NCBI GenBank assembly: GCA_020631405.1
Contig: JAHDHH010000023.1
Coordinates: forward strand, 1-56,168
Direction: 5' to 3'
Source: Saprospiraceae bacterium
GTDB lineage: Bacteria > Bacteroidota > Bacteroidia > Chitinophagales > Saprospiraceae
Length of the DNA stretch: 56,168 nt
Position 1 is the stretch's first letter, and each line of letters opens with the position of its first letter. The position numbers were made by a program, and so were the translations under genes. Positions 26,295 through 35,255 of this stretch are shown here, in pieces. Under the pieces are notes generated by a model, which saw only the letters and a program-made list of their open reading frames with translations, was not told where the DNA came from and searched no databases.

Positions 26295-27353
26295 ATGCCA
26301 CGAACTAAAATTGCGGGTATTGGTCACCATGTGCCAGAAAATGTATACACTAATGAAGATCTCATCAAGTACATGGATACCACCAATGAGTGGATCATAG
26401 AACGAACTGGGATTGAAGAACGCAGATTTATCAAAAAGGGAGAAGATACTACAACTACCCTAGCTGCTAAAGCTAGCAGAAATGCCTGCAAACATGCTGG
26501 AATTGAGCCAGAAGAAATTGATTTCATCATTTTTGCAACGCTTAGTCCTGACTACTACTTCCCAGGAAGTGGAGTGTTATTACAACGAGAACTTGGCATC
26601 ACTAAGACAGAAATTGGTGCATTAGATATTAGAAATCAATGTACTGGATTTATCTATGGGCTTTCAGTAGCAGATCAATTCATCAAATCTGGAATGTATA
26701 AAAACATCCTCCTTGTAGGGGCTGAAGTGCATAGCGTTGGTCTTGACTTTTCGACAAAGGGCCGGAATGTCTCTGTAATATTTGGTGATGGAGCAGGAGC
26801 AGTCATCCTCCAGCCTACTGAACAAGAAGATCAAGGAGTATTGCTTTCAGAATTACATAGCGACGGTACTCATGCCGAGCAACTCTGTGTCCTAAGTCCT
26901 GGATCACACAGTGGTATGCATATGCCAGATACAGACTTTGGCCTTGATGACGAAAAACCTATTGGTGGCTACTTCCTATCAGAAAAAATATTAGAAGATG
27001 GTCATTACCACCCACACATGTCAGGAAAATTGGTCTTCAAGCATGCTGTAGTGAAGTTTCCAGAGGTCATTAAGTCAGTGCTTTCTAAAATGAAACTTTC
27101 AAGTGCTGACTTAGATATGTTTATCCCACATCAAGCCAATCTCAGGATAAGCCAGTTTGTACAAAAAATACTTGGACTAGCAGATGATAAGGTGTACAAC
27201 AACATTCAGAAGTACGGCAACACTACTGCAGCATCTATTCCAATAGCTCTTAGTGAGGCAGTTCAGCTTGGCAAGGTAAAGCGAGGAGATTTAGTCTGTC
27301 TTGCAGCATTTGGTGCAGGATTTACGTGGGGATCTACATTGCTACGTTGGTAG
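26295..27353 (+). CDS. fabH: 3-oxoacyl-ACP synthase III (FabH-type)
   Basis: A 352-residue thiolase-fold condensing enzyme that starts fatty-acid synthesis by joining an acyl-CoA primer to malonyl-ACP. The catalytic triad is in place: Cys116 (RNQCTGFIYG), His279 (IPHQANLRI) and Asn309 (YGNTTAAS). It is longer than the roughly 315-335 residues of standard FabH. The extra length is an insertion around residues 200-245, rich in His/Gly/Asp (SGMHMPDTDFGLDDEKP), before the His motif. This may mark a second FabH paralogue with a different primer; that is inference. bshB1 starts 22 bp after the stop. Confidence 0.88.
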   Translation: MPRTKIAGIGHHVPENVYTNEDLIKYMDTTNEWIIERTGIEERRFIKKGEDTTTTLAAKASRNACKHAGIEPEEIDFIIFATLSPDYYFPGSGVLLQRELGITKTEIGALDIRNQCTGFIYGLSVADQFIKSGMYKNILLVGAEVHSVGLDFSTKGRNVSVIFGDGAGAVILQPTEQEDQGVLLSELHSDGTHAEQLCVLSPGSHSGMHMPDTDFGLDDEKPIGGYFLSEKILEDGHYHPHMSGKLVFKHAVVKFPEVIKSVLSKMKLSSADLDMFIPHQANLRISQFVQKILGLADDKVYNNIQKYGNTTAASIPIALSEAVQLGKVKRGDLVCLAAFGAGFTWGSTLLRW

Positions 27354-27375
27354 TAAACATCAGAAGACAAGAACT

Positions 27376-28110
27376 ATGATTTCAGCAGTTGACATACTTG
27401 GTATAGGCGTACATCCAGACGATGTAGAGCTAGGCTGTATTGGCACTTTGGCAGTGCATAAGGACCTAGGTTACAGCTTCGGCATCGTAGACCTTACTAG
27501 AGGAGAGCTAGGCTCTAGGGGCTCTGTAAGTATCAGAGATGCTGAAGCTGAAGCATCAGCAAAGATTTCTGGGGCTGACTTCAGGGTCAATTTAGATATG
27601 CGAGATGGGTTCTTTGAGATTACTGAAGCTAACTTACTAAAGCTCGTCGTTGCTATTAGGTCGGCAAAACCTGATATCGTATTAGCTAATGCAATTAAAG
27701 ATAGGCATCCTGACCATGGACGTGCTGCAAAGCTGATAAGCCGAGCTTGCTTTCTAGCTGGACTCCAAAGAATCAAAACTATTGACAACCAAGAAGTAGA
27801 ACAACTACCGCATAGACCAAAGAGAGTATATCATTACATCCAAGATTACAACCTTGTACCAGACTTAGTCATTGATATCACAGACCACATTGATACTAAA
27901 CTTAATGCCATACTTGCCTTCGGCAGTCAATTCTATGATCCAAACTCTATTGAGCAAAATACTCCAATATCATCAAAAGCTTTCTTAGACTTCATAAAGG
28001 CCAAGGCTAGGGTCTATGGCAGGCACATCGATGCGGAATTCGGTGAAGGGTTTACTTGTGAAACACCGGTGAGGTTAAATAATCTATTTGACTCTATCCC
28101 ACCTCTTTAA
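27376..28110 (+). CDS. bshB1: bacillithiol biosynthesis deacetylase BshB1
   Basis: A 244-residue LmbE/PIG-L zinc deacetylase that removes the acetyl group from GlcNAc-malate in bacillithiol synthesis. Zinc-site motifs are clear: HPDDVELG (His13, Asp15-Asp16) and, later, DRHPDHGRAA. LTRGELGSRGS and the C-terminal GRHIDAEFGEGF are characteristic of BshB1 rather than of other PIG-L proteins. I chose ATG 27376 because the longer reading (from 27301) lies inside fabH. It closes the mqnA-mscS-fabH-bshB1 unit and faces a convergent lipoprotein gene across a hairpin. Confidence 0.92.
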   Translation: MISAVDILGIGVHPDDVELGCIGTLAVHKDLGYSFGIVDLTRGELGSRGSVSIRDAEAEASAKISGADFRVNLDMRDGFFEITEANLLKLVVAIRSAKPDIVLANAIKDRHPDHGRAAKLISRACFLAGLQRIKTIDNQEVEQLPHRPKRVYHYIQDYNLVPDLVIDITDHIDTKLNAILAFGSQFYDPNSIEQNTPISSKAFLDFIKAKARVYGRHIDAEFGEGFTCETPVRLNNLFDSIPPL

Positions 28111-28115
28111 AAACA

Positions 28116-28153
28116 ACAATGAGAACCAAACTCTCAAGCTTGACTCTCATTGT
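28116..28153. terminator. bidirectional hairpin between convergent bshB1 and lipoprotein gene
   Basis: A perfect 9-bp inverted repeat, ACAATGAGA (28116-28124) and TCTCATTGT (28145-28153), encloses a second palindrome TCAAGCTTGA (28134-28143). It lies 5 bp after the bshB1 stop and 20 bp after the lipoprotein gene stop. There is no long T-run, so it is a probable rather than certain terminator. Confidence 0.5.
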
Positions 28154-28173
28154 AATCAGTATGGAAATATTTA

Positions 28174-28710
28174 TTACTGTCTTACTCCAGAATATGTACA
28201 GTCGGAAGTAAGAGCTGTAGACCCAGTTTCTGGGTTAGAACCTGTCAAACTAATCACCCCTTCTAATACTGTGTCATTGTCTTTGAGTTCAACATCGCCT
28301 GCAGCATCAATATTGAGTGTAGAAGTACCCACCTCTACTCCATCTACAGATCCAACTACGCTTAATATATTACCATTGACTACTCCATCAACAGAAAGTG
28401 GAGGTGTAGTAGTAAAGCTCACTAATACACTATCGGTAGTAGAAAATGCTCCTTCTGTGATCTCAACATATATGCTATCATTATTTAGAAATACTCCTGC
28501 TTGACCAGAACACAAAAATGACCCTAGGTAGATACCATAGAACCTGTCTCTATCATAAGAGCAAGATCCATCATCTTCAATAGCTAATGCATCATAATTC
28601 AACGAATCAGGATCAGTACATCCTCTTAACACTTCTTCCTCACAAGATGAGATTGTCATTCCAATAATGGCAAATAGTGCTAGGCCTGATAATAATTTAG
28701 TTATTTTCAT
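28174..28710 (-). CDS. lipoprotein of unknown function
   Basis: A 178-residue protein read from ATG 28710 (MKITKLLSGL), with a signal peptide and lipobox ISSC (Cys23). A short cysteine motif follows, GCTDPDSLNYDALAIEDDGS then CSY (residues about 30-52), a D/N-rich module widespread in exported Bacteroidota proteins. The rest is beta-rich and Gly/Asp/Thr-rich, with no catalytic motif. It follows ffh and the 84-residue gene in the same direction (22-bp gap to the latter). The function is unknown; outer-membrane lipoprotein is the best guess. Confidence 0.75.
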   Translation of the reverse strand: MKITKLLSGLALFAIIGMTISSCEEEVLRGCTDPDSLNYDALAIEDDGSCSYDRDRFYGIYLGSFLCSGQAGVFLNNDSIYVEITEGAFSTTDSVLVSFTTTPPLSVDGVVNGNILSVVGSVDGVEVGTSTLNIDAAGDVELKDNDTVLEGVISLTGSNPETGSTALTSDCTYSGVRQ

Positions 28711-28732
28711 AATATAGATTTTAAATAGTGTT

Positions 28733-28987
28733 TTACTTTCTTTCAAGAGTATTCACATAGTCTAGGGTTCCTAGTCTTGCTCGATAATTGAAAAGTTTCT
28801 TATTACTTTGCTTGTTTTCGATCCTACACATAGCTCCCAAAGTTGGCTTGCATAGGTTCAAGTTGATACTCATTACGGTTTGAACAGACTGAGGATTCAT
28901 GGTCAAAAAATCTAGCTTTGACCCTGTCTGACAACAACAAGTCATCACACCAAAAACCAACAAGACTATAGATAAGCTTACTTTCAT
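28733..28987 (-). CDS. small exported protein with a Cys-Cys-Cys signal end
   Basis: An 84-residue ORF from ATG 28987. Residues 1-16 are strongly hydrophobic and run into CCCQ (Cys17-19), with VMTC acting as a loose lipobox, so a small lipoprotein is plausible. The mature part has two more cysteines and a basic C-terminus. It starts one base after the ffh stop and ends 22 bases before the next lipoprotein start, a spacing that supports it being real. I do not recognise a family. Confidence 0.5.
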   Translation of the reverse strand: MKVSLSIVLLVFGVMTCCCQTGSKLDFLTMNPQSVQTVMSINLNLCKPTLGAMCRIENKQSNKKLFNYRARLGTLDYVNTLERK

Positions 28988-28988
28988 A

Positions 28989-30323
28989 TTACTTCATGCC
29001 TGGAAAACCCTGCATCATTTTTTCCATACCCTTTCCCTTACTCATCATATGCATCATCTTCCGCATCTGATCGAATTGCTTCATGAACATATTTACCTCA
29101 TGAATTCCTCTTCCACATCCTTTAGCAATTCTCTTCTTCCTACTCATGTTGAGTAGTTCAGGGTTTGCTCTTTCATTTGGAGTCATCGACAAGATGATTG
29201 ATTCCACCTTACCAAATGCAGAGTCATCTATGTCCAAGTTTTTGGTCATCTTGCTCATGCCAGGGATCATCCCAACCAAACTTTTGATATCTCCCATTCT
29301 TCGAATTTGATTTAATTGACCAAGAAAGTCATTAAAGTCAAACTTGTTCTTTCTTATCTTCTTCTCTAGCTTCTTTGCTTCTTTCTCATCAAACTGTTCC
29401 TGTGCTCTTTCTACGAAGCTCACAATATCACCCATCCCCAAGATACGCTGTGCCATTCTCTCCGGGTGGAATACATCTAAGGTATCTAACTTCTCTCCCG
29501 TAGATGCAAACTTGATTGGCTTTCCTACGGTATACTTTACCGATAAAGCTGCCCCACCTCTTGTATCACCATCCAACTTAGTCAATACGACTCCGTCGTA
29601 ATTGATCCTATCGTTAAATGCCTTTGCAGTATTCACAGCATCTTGTCCCGTCATTGAATCCACAACGAACAATGTCTCAGTGGGTTCAATAGCAGATTTG
29701 ATACTCTCTATCTCATTCATCATCTCCTCATCTACTGATAGTCTACCCGCGGTATCTATTATTACTACATTGTAACTATTCTGTGTAGCATGTACAATAG
29801 CATTCTCTGCAATAGAAACTGGATTCTTGTTCTCTTCTTCTTTGTAGACACCGACTCCCACCTGCTCTGCTAGTACTGAGATTTGGTTAATTGCTGCTGG
29901 CCTGTAAACATCACATGCTGTTAACAAGACCTTCATGTTTTTCTTTTCCTTCAGATACTTGGCAAGCTTTCCAGAAAACGTAGTCTTACCAGATCCTTGA
30001 AGACCTGCTATGAGTACTACACCTGGCTTCCCTTTGACATTAATTCCTACAGACTGGCCACCCATCAACTCTACCATCTCATCTAAGACAATCTTGACCA
30101 TAAGGTCACCTGGCTTAACTGATGAAAGTATATTCTCTGACCCGAGTGCCTTGTCCTTTACCTTATCGGTAAACTCTTTTGCTATTTTATAATTAACATC
30201 TGCACCAACTAATGCACGTCTGATTTCTTTGACAGATTGTGCAATATTGATCTCTGTTAACTTTCCAGTACCACTTAAATTCTTAAACGCCTTGTCTAGC
30301 TTGTCATTTAAACTTTCAAACAT
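28989..30323 (-). CDS. ffh: signal recognition particle protein Ffh
   Basis: A 444-residue GTPase that binds signal peptides as they leave the ribosome and, with FtsY and 4.5S RNA, delivers them to SecYEG. The NG domain shows GLQGSGKTTFSGKLA, the DTAGRLSVDEEM motif and TKLDGDTRGGAAL. The C-terminal methionine-rich M domain contains RKKRIAKGCGRG, the RNA-binding segment, and ends in a Met/Gly/Lys-rich tail. Length is standard. A TAGTATATTTG element is 25 bases upstream. Two small exported-protein genes follow in the same direction. Confidence 0.97.
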   Translation of the reverse strand: MFESLNDKLDKAFKNLSGTGKLTEINIAQSVKEIRRALVGADVNYKIAKEFTDKVKDKALGSENILSSVKPGDLMVKIVLDEMVELMGGQSVGINVKGKPGVVLIAGLQGSGKTTFSGKLAKYLKEKKNMKVLLTACDVYRPAAINQISVLAEQVGVGVYKEEENKNPVSIAENAIVHATQNSYNVVIIDTAGRLSVDEEMMNEIESIKSAIEPTETLFVVDSMTGQDAVNTAKAFNDRINYDGVVLTKLDGDTRGGAALSVKYTVGKPIKFASTGEKLDTLDVFHPERMAQRILGMGDIVSFVERAQEQFDEKEAKKLEKKIRKNKFDFNDFLGQLNQIRRMGDIKSLVGMIPGMSKMTKNLDIDDSAFGKVESIILSMTPNERANPELLNMSRKKRIAKGCGRGIHEVNMFMKQFDQMRKMMHMMSKGKGMEKMMQGFPGMK

Positions 30324-30348
30324 AGTTTTCTTACCTTCTATTAGTCTG

Positions 30349-30359
30349 CAAATATACTA
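30349..30359 (-). promoter_or_regulatory. extended -7 element upstream of ffh
   Basis: On the minus strand the sequence is TAGTATATTTG, identical over 11 bases to the element at 16244-16254 on the plus strand. It is 25 bases before the ffh ATG. No TTG at -33. Confidence 0.42.
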
Positions 30360-30471
30360 GAAATAACAGCATGAAATCTTATGTTTAGAATGATGTTTAT
30401 AAAAGAAATGGATGTCCAAAATCAATAATCATATTAATATATTTTGTAATATTGATGTAGGTTTTGCTGCA

Positions 30472-31032
30472 ATGAATTTAAAAGTTTATATTTTCCTACT
30501 TCTAGTTACGTCATGTCTCGCATTCAATGCAGACAAACCGAATGTTGGCGCTGCTATAGACTCCCTAAATGGAGTAAAAGTATATTACAATGGTCCCTTT
30601 GACAAAACATACGGAAGGAATGTCACCGCTGATGGCTACAACCTAGGGCTCAAGTATCAGTGTGTTGAATTTGTTAAGCGCTACTACTACAAAAGATTCA
30701 AACACAAAATGCCAGACTCTTATGGTCACGCAGTTCAATTTTTCAATCATAGCATACCTAACGAAAGTGCTTATAATAGATTTCGAGGCTTGTATCAATA
30801 TAGAAACGGAAATACTAGAAAACCTCAACCAGAGGACATTGTAGTGTTTAAGACTGAAGGCATCAATATTTTTGGCCATATTGGCATCATCTCTAAGGTT
30901 AATGGCAACCAACTAGAAATGGTCCAGCAAAACTATGGGACAAAGACAAGGATAAAGTACAATATTGTCAAAGTCTTTGATAGATATTACATCGATGACA
31001 AAGAAGTCGTAGGATGGTTAAGCTTCAACTAA
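30472..31032 (+). CDS. CHAP-domain cell-wall amidase/peptidase, lipoprotein
   Basis: A 186-residue predicted lipoprotein. From ATG 30472 the signal peptide ends in the lipobox VTSC (Cys15); the longer reading from ATG 30412 would bury it, which decides the start. The rest is a CHAP domain: nucleophile Cys64 in YQCVEFVKRYY, and His136 in IFGHIGIISKV. CHAP enzymes cleave peptidoglycan cross-bridges or glutathionylspermidine-like amides. The likely role is trimming of cell wall at the outer-membrane face; that is inference from domain and lipidation. It is divergent from ffh. Confidence 0.82.
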   Translation: MNLKVYIFLLLVTSCLAFNADKPNVGAAIDSLNGVKVYYNGPFDKTYGRNVTADGYNLGLKYQCVEFVKRYYYKRFKHKMPDSYGHAVQFFNHSIPNESAYNRFRGLYQYRNGNTRKPQPEDIVVFKTEGINIFGHIGIISKVNGNQLEMVQQNYGTKTRIKYNIVKVFDRYYIDDKEVVGWLSFN

Positions 31033-31200
31033 CTTTTCTTTAATTCAATTTAAATATATTATAACTTTAATTCATGTAGAATTTAAGTACCTTTTGTCTA
31101 CCCTTTTACGTATAAAGGATAGAAACAGTGTTGATTGAAATTTCTAGCACGAAGTTTGCAATACAACATATTAAGTATTTATTTAATTTGTAGGAAGTTT

Positions 31201-32991
31201 ATGAAAGTGTTATTACCCCTATTTATCCTGTTCTCTGTTCAGCTTTGTAGCCAATCAGATGATCAAGATGGAAAGCAACTCATGTTAGTCCAAGTTCCAG
31301 GAATTGGGAATAGTGATCGAGTGAGCGATATCCAGATCGAAGATGGTCAAGTGCTTATTGCTAGCAAAGGAGGAGTCAGCTCTCCTGATAATAGTTCTTC
31401 TATAACTACCAACCAACAAAGAGGAGAAGCCACAGCTGTAAAAATGTCTAAGTCTGGGTCAATGTTCGTAGGTTACCAAGATAATAGTATCTACATAGAC
31501 GACTACAAGGTATTTACGATAGATAGTGATACTGTACACATTAGCGATATTGAAGAGTATGGGAATAAGATGTATGTGGGGACTAATGATGGAGTATTCA
31601 TTTTTGACCTTGCCTCGAGGAGGTTAGCTGAGCATATGAATACTAACAACTCTAAACTCAAATCAAATAAAATTAACTTCTTACACCATGATGCAATGGG
31701 TCGACTGTGGTTTGGTACAGATAAAGGAGGAATGTTCCAAAAAGGTGTAAACAAAGGGTTTTCTAACTACTATGATGAGAAAGATAATTACATCGGTATT
31801 TCAGAAAATGAAAAGGGCATATATCTCATCTCGGATAAGGATGTATTTTTAATTCAAGATCAATACAAGGGGACTAGCTGGACTCCATTAAATATTGAAA
31901 AAGGCCTCTACAAGGGTCCAATCAATGACATAGTTGTTGATAATGAGGGAAGCCTATTTATAGCGAGCGACATGCTTGTCAAATTCAATCCCTATAAAAA
32001 TACTACTGAACAATATCTAGACCAATTCGGTATAGCTAGTCAAAAGGTATTATCCCTAGGAGTCGACAAGAATAATGTGATATGGGTCGGTACTGAAGAC
32101 GCAGGGCTTCTACAACTTAAGTATGATACCGTATCAGCGAAAGAATTAATCTTATCTAGTATACTAGCATCCCCAATTTCTTGCCCCGGTGCTCAAGACG
32201 CCTCTATAAATATTAGCGTCACTGGCGGTACTAAGCCCTATACCTATTCTTGGGATCCAGTAAGACTGCAAGGCAACGATCCTGGTCTATTGAGAGCTGG
32301 TGATTATTCTCTGACTGTCACTGATGCAAATGGGGCAAGCAAGCAAACAACAATAACTATTAGTGCTCCAGAACCAATCCGTATGGAAGTGGTGAATACA
32401 ACTAAAGCATCTAGTGCAACTAAAAAAGATGGGACGTGTGAATTAGACATTAGTGGAGGAACTTCTCCATATAGTATAGCATGGGACAATGGAGAGATAG
32501 GTACTAAGGCATCTAAACTCATATTTGGCTTTCACTATATCACTATCACAGATAATAATGGCTGCACAAGTGAGCAAAAAATCAATATCAAAAAGTCTTC
32601 TTCAATGGCAAGCCTAAACGCTGCTAATTTAGTTGTCGGAGAGAAACTTAGATTAGACAATCTGTACTTTGAAGCAGATAGTAGTGGTATTCAAGATAAG
32701 TCAATTGATGCTTTGGAAGATGTGTTTACATTCTTACAAGAAAACAATACCCTTGTCATAGAAATTGGTGGTCATACCAATGGAATTCCTCCACATGAAT
32801 ATTGCGACAAGCTTTCATCTGCTAGAGCTATGAATGTAGCTGATTACTTAGTTAATAGAGGAATAGCACAAGATAGAATTACTCATAAAGGTTACGGAAA
32901 GAGAGAGCCAATTGCTACTAATCAAAGTCAAGCAGGAAGGAGGCGTAACCAAAGGGTGGAAATGAAAATCATTGATATCAAAACGGAGTGA
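31201..32991 (+). CDS. exported beta-propeller / SprB-repeat / OmpA fusion protein
   Basis: A 596-residue exported protein. Signal peptide about 1-18. Residues 40-315 contain repeated Asp/Asn-rich strands of the two-component-regulator-propeller kind (MYVGTNDGVFIFDL, GRLWFGTDKGGMFQ, NVIWVGTEDAGLLQLKYD). Two SprB-type modules follow (about 320-465), each with SGGTxPYxxxW and a DNGC-type end. Residues 475-590 are an OmpA domain with LYFEADSSGIQ, GGHTNG and RRRNQRVEMK. Its place is probably the periplasm or outer membrane, bound to peptidoglycan through OmpA. I chose ATG 31201; the longer TTG reading (31135) has no signal sequence at its start. The combination is unusual. Confidence 0.85.
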   Translation: MKVLLPLFILFSVQLCSQSDDQDGKQLMLVQVPGIGNSDRVSDIQIEDGQVLIASKGGVSSPDNSSSITTNQQRGEATAVKMSKSGSMFVGYQDNSIYIDDYKVFTIDSDTVHISDIEEYGNKMYVGTNDGVFIFDLASRRLAEHMNTNNSKLKSNKINFLHHDAMGRLWFGTDKGGMFQKGVNKGFSNYYDEKDNYIGISENEKGIYLISDKDVFLIQDQYKGTSWTPLNIEKGLYKGPINDIVVDNEGSLFIASDMLVKFNPYKNTTEQYLDQFGIASQKVLSLGVDKNNVIWVGTEDAGLLQLKYDTVSAKELILSSILASPISCPGAQDASINISVTGGTKPYTYSWDPVRLQGNDPGLLRAGDYSLTVTDANGASKQTTITISAPEPIRMEVVNTTKASSATKKDGTCELDISGGTSPYSIAWDNGEIGTKASKLIFGFHYITITDNNGCTSEQKINIKKSSSMASLNAANLVVGEKLRLDNLYFEADSSGIQDKSIDALEDVFTFLQENNTLVIEIGGHTNGIPPHEYCDKLSSARAMNVADYLVNRGIAQDRITHKGYGKREPIATNQSQAGRRRNQRVEMKIIDIKTE

Positions 32992-33022
32992 TAGCGCATT
33001 ATCACACTAGTAATACTTGATT

Positions 33023-33910
33023 TTAATATTGCTTTGCTTTTGAAGCTTCGTCTGTCTGTGCTTTACTTGGAATGAAGTATGACAGAGTAAGATTTGTAAA
33101 TAAGTACCAATCATTGTCAGAAGGATCGCCTCTTACATAACCAGGAAAGTGAGACTTTTCACCAGCAGCGATCATTTGATGATATTGGTCTCCATATTCG
33201 TATTCTGCAATCCTATTCGCTAGTCTTGCAGTCAATTCACCTTGAACTTCAGCTTGCCTCTCATAATCTACATAGTCAGTACTTACATCATCTAAGTAAT
33301 CAGTGAATGTCAACCTTGGAGCAATCTCAAAACCTAGGGCTAAGTTCGGACTGATATTAAACTGAAGTCCAAATCCTAAAGGCACACCTACTTGAGTCCT
33401 TCTATACTTCGGAATACCACCAAACTCTTGGATACCTTGTCCCTCAGTAGCTAGAGGTTGAAGATCTACCCATTGGCCATCAATGATGGTTCGCGGATTA
33501 AAATGAAACACTGAAACTCCTGTATATACATACATGTCAACTCCCCACTTTTTCATGATTGGGATAATCTCGCTAATGTAAACATCAGATGTAAGTGAAA
33601 ACTCTGTTATCGGAGACTCGAAACTTAGATTCCTTCTTCGCCTATTACTATCCTTCGCCAAAGCGTCTGTACCTTCTAGCATTCCTCTATAAAACCTTGC
33701 TGATATCTTGACTTGATCAGATACTGCCTTACTCGCAGATACACCAAAAGCTGCCCTACCCTTTGAAAAACTCAAATTGTGGGAATATGGTGCTAAGTCA
33801 CCTAAATAATATGCTGTACCAGCAAAAGTTTTGATGGAAATATCCTGAGCCATTGTCACCCCGACAATGCAGAATATGAGTTGTATCAGTATGGTTTTTC
33901 TAAAAAGCAT
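33023..33910 (-). CDS. DUF6089-like outer-membrane beta-barrel protein
   Basis: A 295-residue exported protein. Signal peptide about 1-21 (ending TMAQ). The N-terminal GTAYYLGDLAPYS and FGVSASKAVSDQVKISARFYRG segments match the DUF6089 family of Bacteroidota, small beta-barrels of unknown function. Alternating hydrophobic strands and GFGLQFNISPNLALGFEIAP support a barrel. It is convergent with the propeller-OmpA gene (31 bp between stops). It lies 82 bp downstream of rimM in the same direction. Confidence 0.8.
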   Translation of the reverse strand: MLFRKTILIQLIFCIVGVTMAQDISIKTFAGTAYYLGDLAPYSHNLSFSKGRAAFGVSASKAVSDQVKISARFYRGMLEGTDALAKDSNRRRRNLSFESPITEFSLTSDVYISEIIPIMKKWGVDMYVYTGVSVFHFNPRTIIDGQWVDLQPLATEGQGIQEFGGIPKYRRTQVGVPLGFGLQFNISPNLALGFEIAPRLTFTDYLDDVSTDYVDYERQAEVQGELTARLANRIAEYEYGDQYHQMIAAGEKSHFPGYVRGDPSDNDWYLFTNLTLSYFIPSKAQTDEASKAKQY

Positions 33911-33992
33911 GAAAGTTACTCGATTGGTTCTTAAGACATAAAAATATCATTAAAACCCCTATCTGATATTGTAAATATAAAATAAAAACTTG

Positions 33993-34502
33993 CTAGAGTG
34001 TCAATAAACCTTCAGCTATATTCATTTTAATCACCTTTTCTATCTCATTAAGACTTACTATGAGGTCAGCATGGTAAGGAACGTACACCACATTGCCAGA
34101 CTGTATACTTACTTTGAGCAGACTGTTTAGTCCGTGATCTTCTACTTCTAACACATCTCCTATATACTCTTCTTCACCACGATATAATTTATAGCCAACT
34201 AATTCACCTTCTGGAGTTTCTAGGAAGGTAACATACTTCTGCTCGCAGTAGATCTTGCTTGACTTTAGTGCAGCTACACTTTCTTTTGTATCAAATGAGG
34301 CGATTTTGACTTTTATGTCTTTGTCTGATTGTTTATACTTCTCTATTCTAAAAGGCACCTTCAATCCCTCTATTTTAATAAACAAATGGCTTGGTTTCAC
34401 TAGTTCTATATCATCATTAAGATATAAATAAGTGTCGCCATTGAATCCAACTGGTTTTCCGAATATACCGATGGGTACTAACTCAATATCACTACTGACC
34501 AT
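33993..34502 (-). CDS. rimM: ribosome maturation factor RimM
   Basis: A 169-residue protein with the two beta-barrel domains of RimM, which binds S19 and helps 30S maturation. The start VPIGIFGKPVGFNGDTYLYL corresponds to the family GxIxKPHGxxGE region, here diverged, and the second domain contains the LVGYKLYRGEEEYIGDVLEV strand set, followed by VYVPYHADLIV. Sequence divergence is typical for Bacteroidota RimM. Its start overlaps the preceding lipoprotein gene by 11 bp, so it is translationally coupled to mnmA-lipoprotein. rimM and mnmA are both RNA/ribosome genes. Confidence 0.83.
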   Translation of the reverse strand: MVSSDIELVPIGIFGKPVGFNGDTYLYLNDDIELVKPSHLFIKIEGLKVPFRIEKYKQSDKDIKVKIASFDTKESVAALKSSKIYCEQKYVTFLETPEGELVGYKLYRGEEEYIGDVLEVEDHGLNSLLKVSIQSGNVVYVPYHADLIVSLNEIEKVIKMNIAEGLLTL

Positions 34503-35250
34503 GTGCTATCATTTGCTGCTCCAAGATATATCCTGACCAAGCTTTGTCCTCCCAAGGGTCTTCTGAACAAGAAGGGTCAACATTGATACACTGCGAATCC
34601 AGTATCATCTTATAGCGATAAACCATCCCGACCCCTTGACTATAGTAAGCAGTACTTAGTCTTTTGTTAATTAAGTTTTCATTATCAGCTTCTTGAATTA
34701 CAATTAGGTTGCTATACTCTACCCCACTGACTTCTAGGGATGCATCTCTATTCAATACCTTATATTCCCAATTTAGATAAGGTTCGATGGTCTCACCCTC
34801 TACAATCTCAATTATCTCATCAGGAATAAACTGTAGTCCATCCCAAGTCTTATCTGTGGATGCCGGGAATACTAATTGATCAAAAATTAGGTTATCCTCT
34901 ATTCTAGTAATTCCAGAACTAATCTTCTCAATTCTTATCAGCTTCTCAGCCACCCAACTATCATCAAAATTCTGCTTACGGCTTACTTCTACCACATAAA
35001 TTGTATCAGATAAACTAATAGACTCACTCAGGACAGATTCCCTCACGTAGCCTACCTTGTTTTGCACTAAAGCCCCAAAGTTATCATACGTAATACTATC
35101 GAGTCGATACTCCCAATAAGAGCCACTCTGTATGGGATAATAGCCAACATCATCAGTAAACTCTACTAGGTCATCAGGCTCATCATTACATCCAATGATC
35201 AGACATAACCCTGTTAAACTCATTATGTAAAGTATATTCTTCAGATTCAT
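34492..35250 (-). CDS. lipoprotein of unknown function between mnmA and rimM
   Basis: A 252-residue predicted lipoprotein with signal peptide and lipobox IIGC (Cys21). The mature part begins with an acidic spacer, then DVGYYPIQSGSYWEYRLDSI, a motif seen in many Bacteroidota lipoproteins of beta-sheet type. The C-terminus has two cysteines (about 225-231, CINVDPSCSEDPWEDKAW). No enzyme motif is visible. It is 5 bp after mnmA and overlaps rimM by 11 bp, so it sits inside an RNA-modification operon without an obvious functional link. Confidence 0.75.
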   Translation of the reverse strand: MNLKNILYIMSLTGLCLIIGCNDEPDDLVEFTDDVGYYPIQSGSYWEYRLDSITYDNFGALVQNKVGYVRESVLSESISLSDTIYVVEVSRKQNFDDSWVAEKLIRIEKISSGITRIEDNLIFDQLVFPASTDKTWDGLQFIPDEIIEIVEGETIEPYLNWEYKVLNRDASLEVSGVEYSNLIVIQEADNENLINKRLSTAYYSQGVGMVYRYKMILDSQCINVDPSCSEDPWEDKAWSGYILEQQMIAHGQ

Positions 35251-35255
35251 AGCTG

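Noticed and set aside
28088..28504. Plus-strand 138-residue ORF rich in Ser/Thr/Pro
   Set aside because: It is antisense to the lipoprotein gene that has a signal peptide, lipobox and Cys motif. The plus-strand frame has no such features and starts inside bshB1.
31135..31200. Longer TTG-started N-terminus for the propeller-OmpA protein
   Set aside because: The added 22 residues come before a complete signal peptide starting at ATG 31201.
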